Below are positions 5,663 through 6,232 of a stretch of 6,232 bases of DNA, one piece after another. The position numbers were made by a program, and so were the translations under genes. The DNA comes from an uncultured Actinomycetospora sp. (GTDB lineage: Bacteria; Actinomycetota; Actinomycetes; Mycobacteriales; Pseudonocardiaceae): NCBI GenBank assembly GCA_902805495.1, contig CADCTH010000116.1:1-6232 (forward strand), written 5' to 3'. Numbering within the stretch: the stretch's first letter is position 1; every line of letters begins with the position of its first letter. A model generated the notes under the pieces. It saw only the letters and a list, made by a program, of their open reading frames with translations. It did not search any database and had not been told where the DNA came from.

Positions 5663-6232
5663 GGCAGCAGCCCTGCCGCCTCGAGGACGGCGTTCTGGTG
5701 CGCCTGGACCGGGGAGGCGTGCACGAGCTCCAGGTCGACCAGCGCCTCGCGGGCGGTGAACGCCGCCGCGCGGGCGTGGTGGTGCACCTGCAGCACGCGG
5801 TCGAGCACGTCCGCCGCGTGGAACGTCGCCCCGAGCGGGGTGTCGGCGTCGGCGCGCGCGGCGAGCAGGCCCCGGACCCGGTCGGCGAGCGGGTCCGGCA
5901 GCGTCGCCAGCTCCCGGGAGGTGAGGCGCTCGACGACGGCGTCGAGGTGCTCGCCGAGCAGCACCTCGCCGGCGAAGCCCGCGTCGGGCATGACGGCGTT
6001 GTGCAGGTGGTGGGCCAGCCCGAGCAGGAACGCCTCGCCACGGTCGGCGCCGTGGTCCTCGGCCAGCAGCGCCCCGTACACGGCGACCGCCCAGCAGTGC
6101 TCGCCGTGGTCCTCGGGCGGTTCGGTGATCAGCCGTGCCCGGCCCGGGGCCGTCGCCCCGGCCCGGGGCTGGCGGCACAGCGCCGCGACGACGGCCGGCG
6201 GCGCGGTGGCCGCCGTCGACGGCGGCGGCGCG
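5659..6232 (-). CDS. HD-domain-like metal-binding protein, variant motif (5' partial)
   Basis: The frame is open from the right edge to TGA at 5659, giving 190 residues. An internal GTG at 6081 could be called a start, but it would cut off conserved-looking sequence (LITEPPEDHGEHCWAVAVYG), so the true start is taken to be off the window. Numbering from the edge, the HD-like pattern is: EHCWAVAVYGALLAE with H45; LAHHLHNAVMPDAGF with H74-H75 where the His-Asp doublet should be; GEHLDAVVERL; and TFHAADVLDRVLQVHHH with D141, resembling the HAAD/ADxLDR last ligand of HD hydrolases. HD proteins are metal-dependent phosphohydrolases, or in some branches di-iron oxygenases (PhnZ/MIOX type). The HD-to-HH change makes activity uncertain. 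As the first visible gene of the coupled block (4-nt overlap with the methyltransferase) it probably belongs to the same pathway. The family call is by eye and moderate. Confidence 0.55.
   Translation of the reverse strand, partial: APPPSTAATAPPAVVAALCRQPRAGATAPGRARLITEPPEDHGEHCWAVAVYGALLAEDHGADRGEAFLLGLAHHLHNAVMPDAGFAGEVLLGEHLDAVVERLTSRELATLPDPLADRVRGLLAARADADTPLGATFHAADVLDRVLQVHHHARAAAFTAREALVDLELVHASPVQAHQNAVLEAAGLLP
6141..6169. repeat. GC-rich direct and inverted repeat within the HD-like gene
   Basis: GGCCCGGGGC occurs at 6141-6150 and again at 6160-6169. Between them GCCCCGG (6155-6161) pairs with CCGGGGC (6144-6150) across a CGTC loop to give a 7-bp all-GC stem, and can alternatively pair with 6163-6169. 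There is no U-tract, and it lies in an open reading frame, so it is not called a terminator. Confidence 0.6.

Noticed and set aside
3546..6041. An 831-residue open frame containing the oxidoreductase at its end
   Set aside because: Only the last 331 residues show a protein family; the rest is antiphase to the methyltransferase and HD-like genes, a common effect of high GC.
4541..6178. A 545-residue open frame extending the methyltransferase upstream
   Set aside because: The first 170 or so residues are low-complexity Arg/Ala/Pro shadow of the HD-like gene; the GTG at 5662 overlapping that gene's stop is the sensible start.
1226..6232. A RiPP precursor peptide hidden within the operon
   Set aside because: All genes abut or overlap and no short frame with a ribosome binding site, leader-like start and Cys/Ser/Thr-rich core was found between them; it could still lie beyond the right edge.

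Overview
The window is very GC-rich. It is densely packed, with strong G/C third-position bias, GTG starts and 1-10 nt gene overlaps. This suggests a high-GC actinobacterium; the order Pseudonocardiales is my guess and is not proven by the sequence.

Layout: the left edge (1-305, + strand) holds the C-terminal end of a regulator of the bacterial enhancer-binding/AcoR-like type: the tail of the AAA+ module followed by a Fis-type helix-turn-helix. Everything else is on the minus strand. Read in the direction of transcription (right to left) it runs: an HD-domain-like protein cut by the right edge (5659-6232), a class I SAM-dependent methyltransferase (4541-5662), a Gfo/Idh/MocA NAD(P)-dependent oxidoreductase (3546-4541), a zinc-ribbon metallo-beta-lactamase-fold protein (2725-3555), a YcaO-family protein (1226-2728), and after a 49-bp gap an IclR-family regulator (286-1176). 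The IclR gene ends tail-to-tail with the left-edge regulator, overlapping it by 20 bp.

The first five minus-strand genes are joined by overlaps of 4, 1, 10 and 4 nt, so they almost certainly form one translationally coupled operon. YcaO proteins activate amide carbonyls with ATP, forming azolines, thioamides, amidines or macrocycles on peptides, or acting on small molecules. Here YcaO sits with an oxidoreductase, a methyltransferase, an MBL-fold protein with an altered metal site and a variant HD protein. No precursor peptide, TfuA, E1-like/ocin-ThiF partner, transporter or protease is visible inside the window. The set therefore looks like a small biosynthetic or modification pathway of unknown product, possibly controlled by the adjacent IclR protein. 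It matches no named pathway that I recognise and is the main candidate for an undescribed system. The promoter and first gene(s) of the operon lie beyond the right edge, so a precursor peptide or other partners could be there.

There are no gene-free stretches longer than 50 bp. I see no RNA genes, mobile elements or CRISPR arrays.
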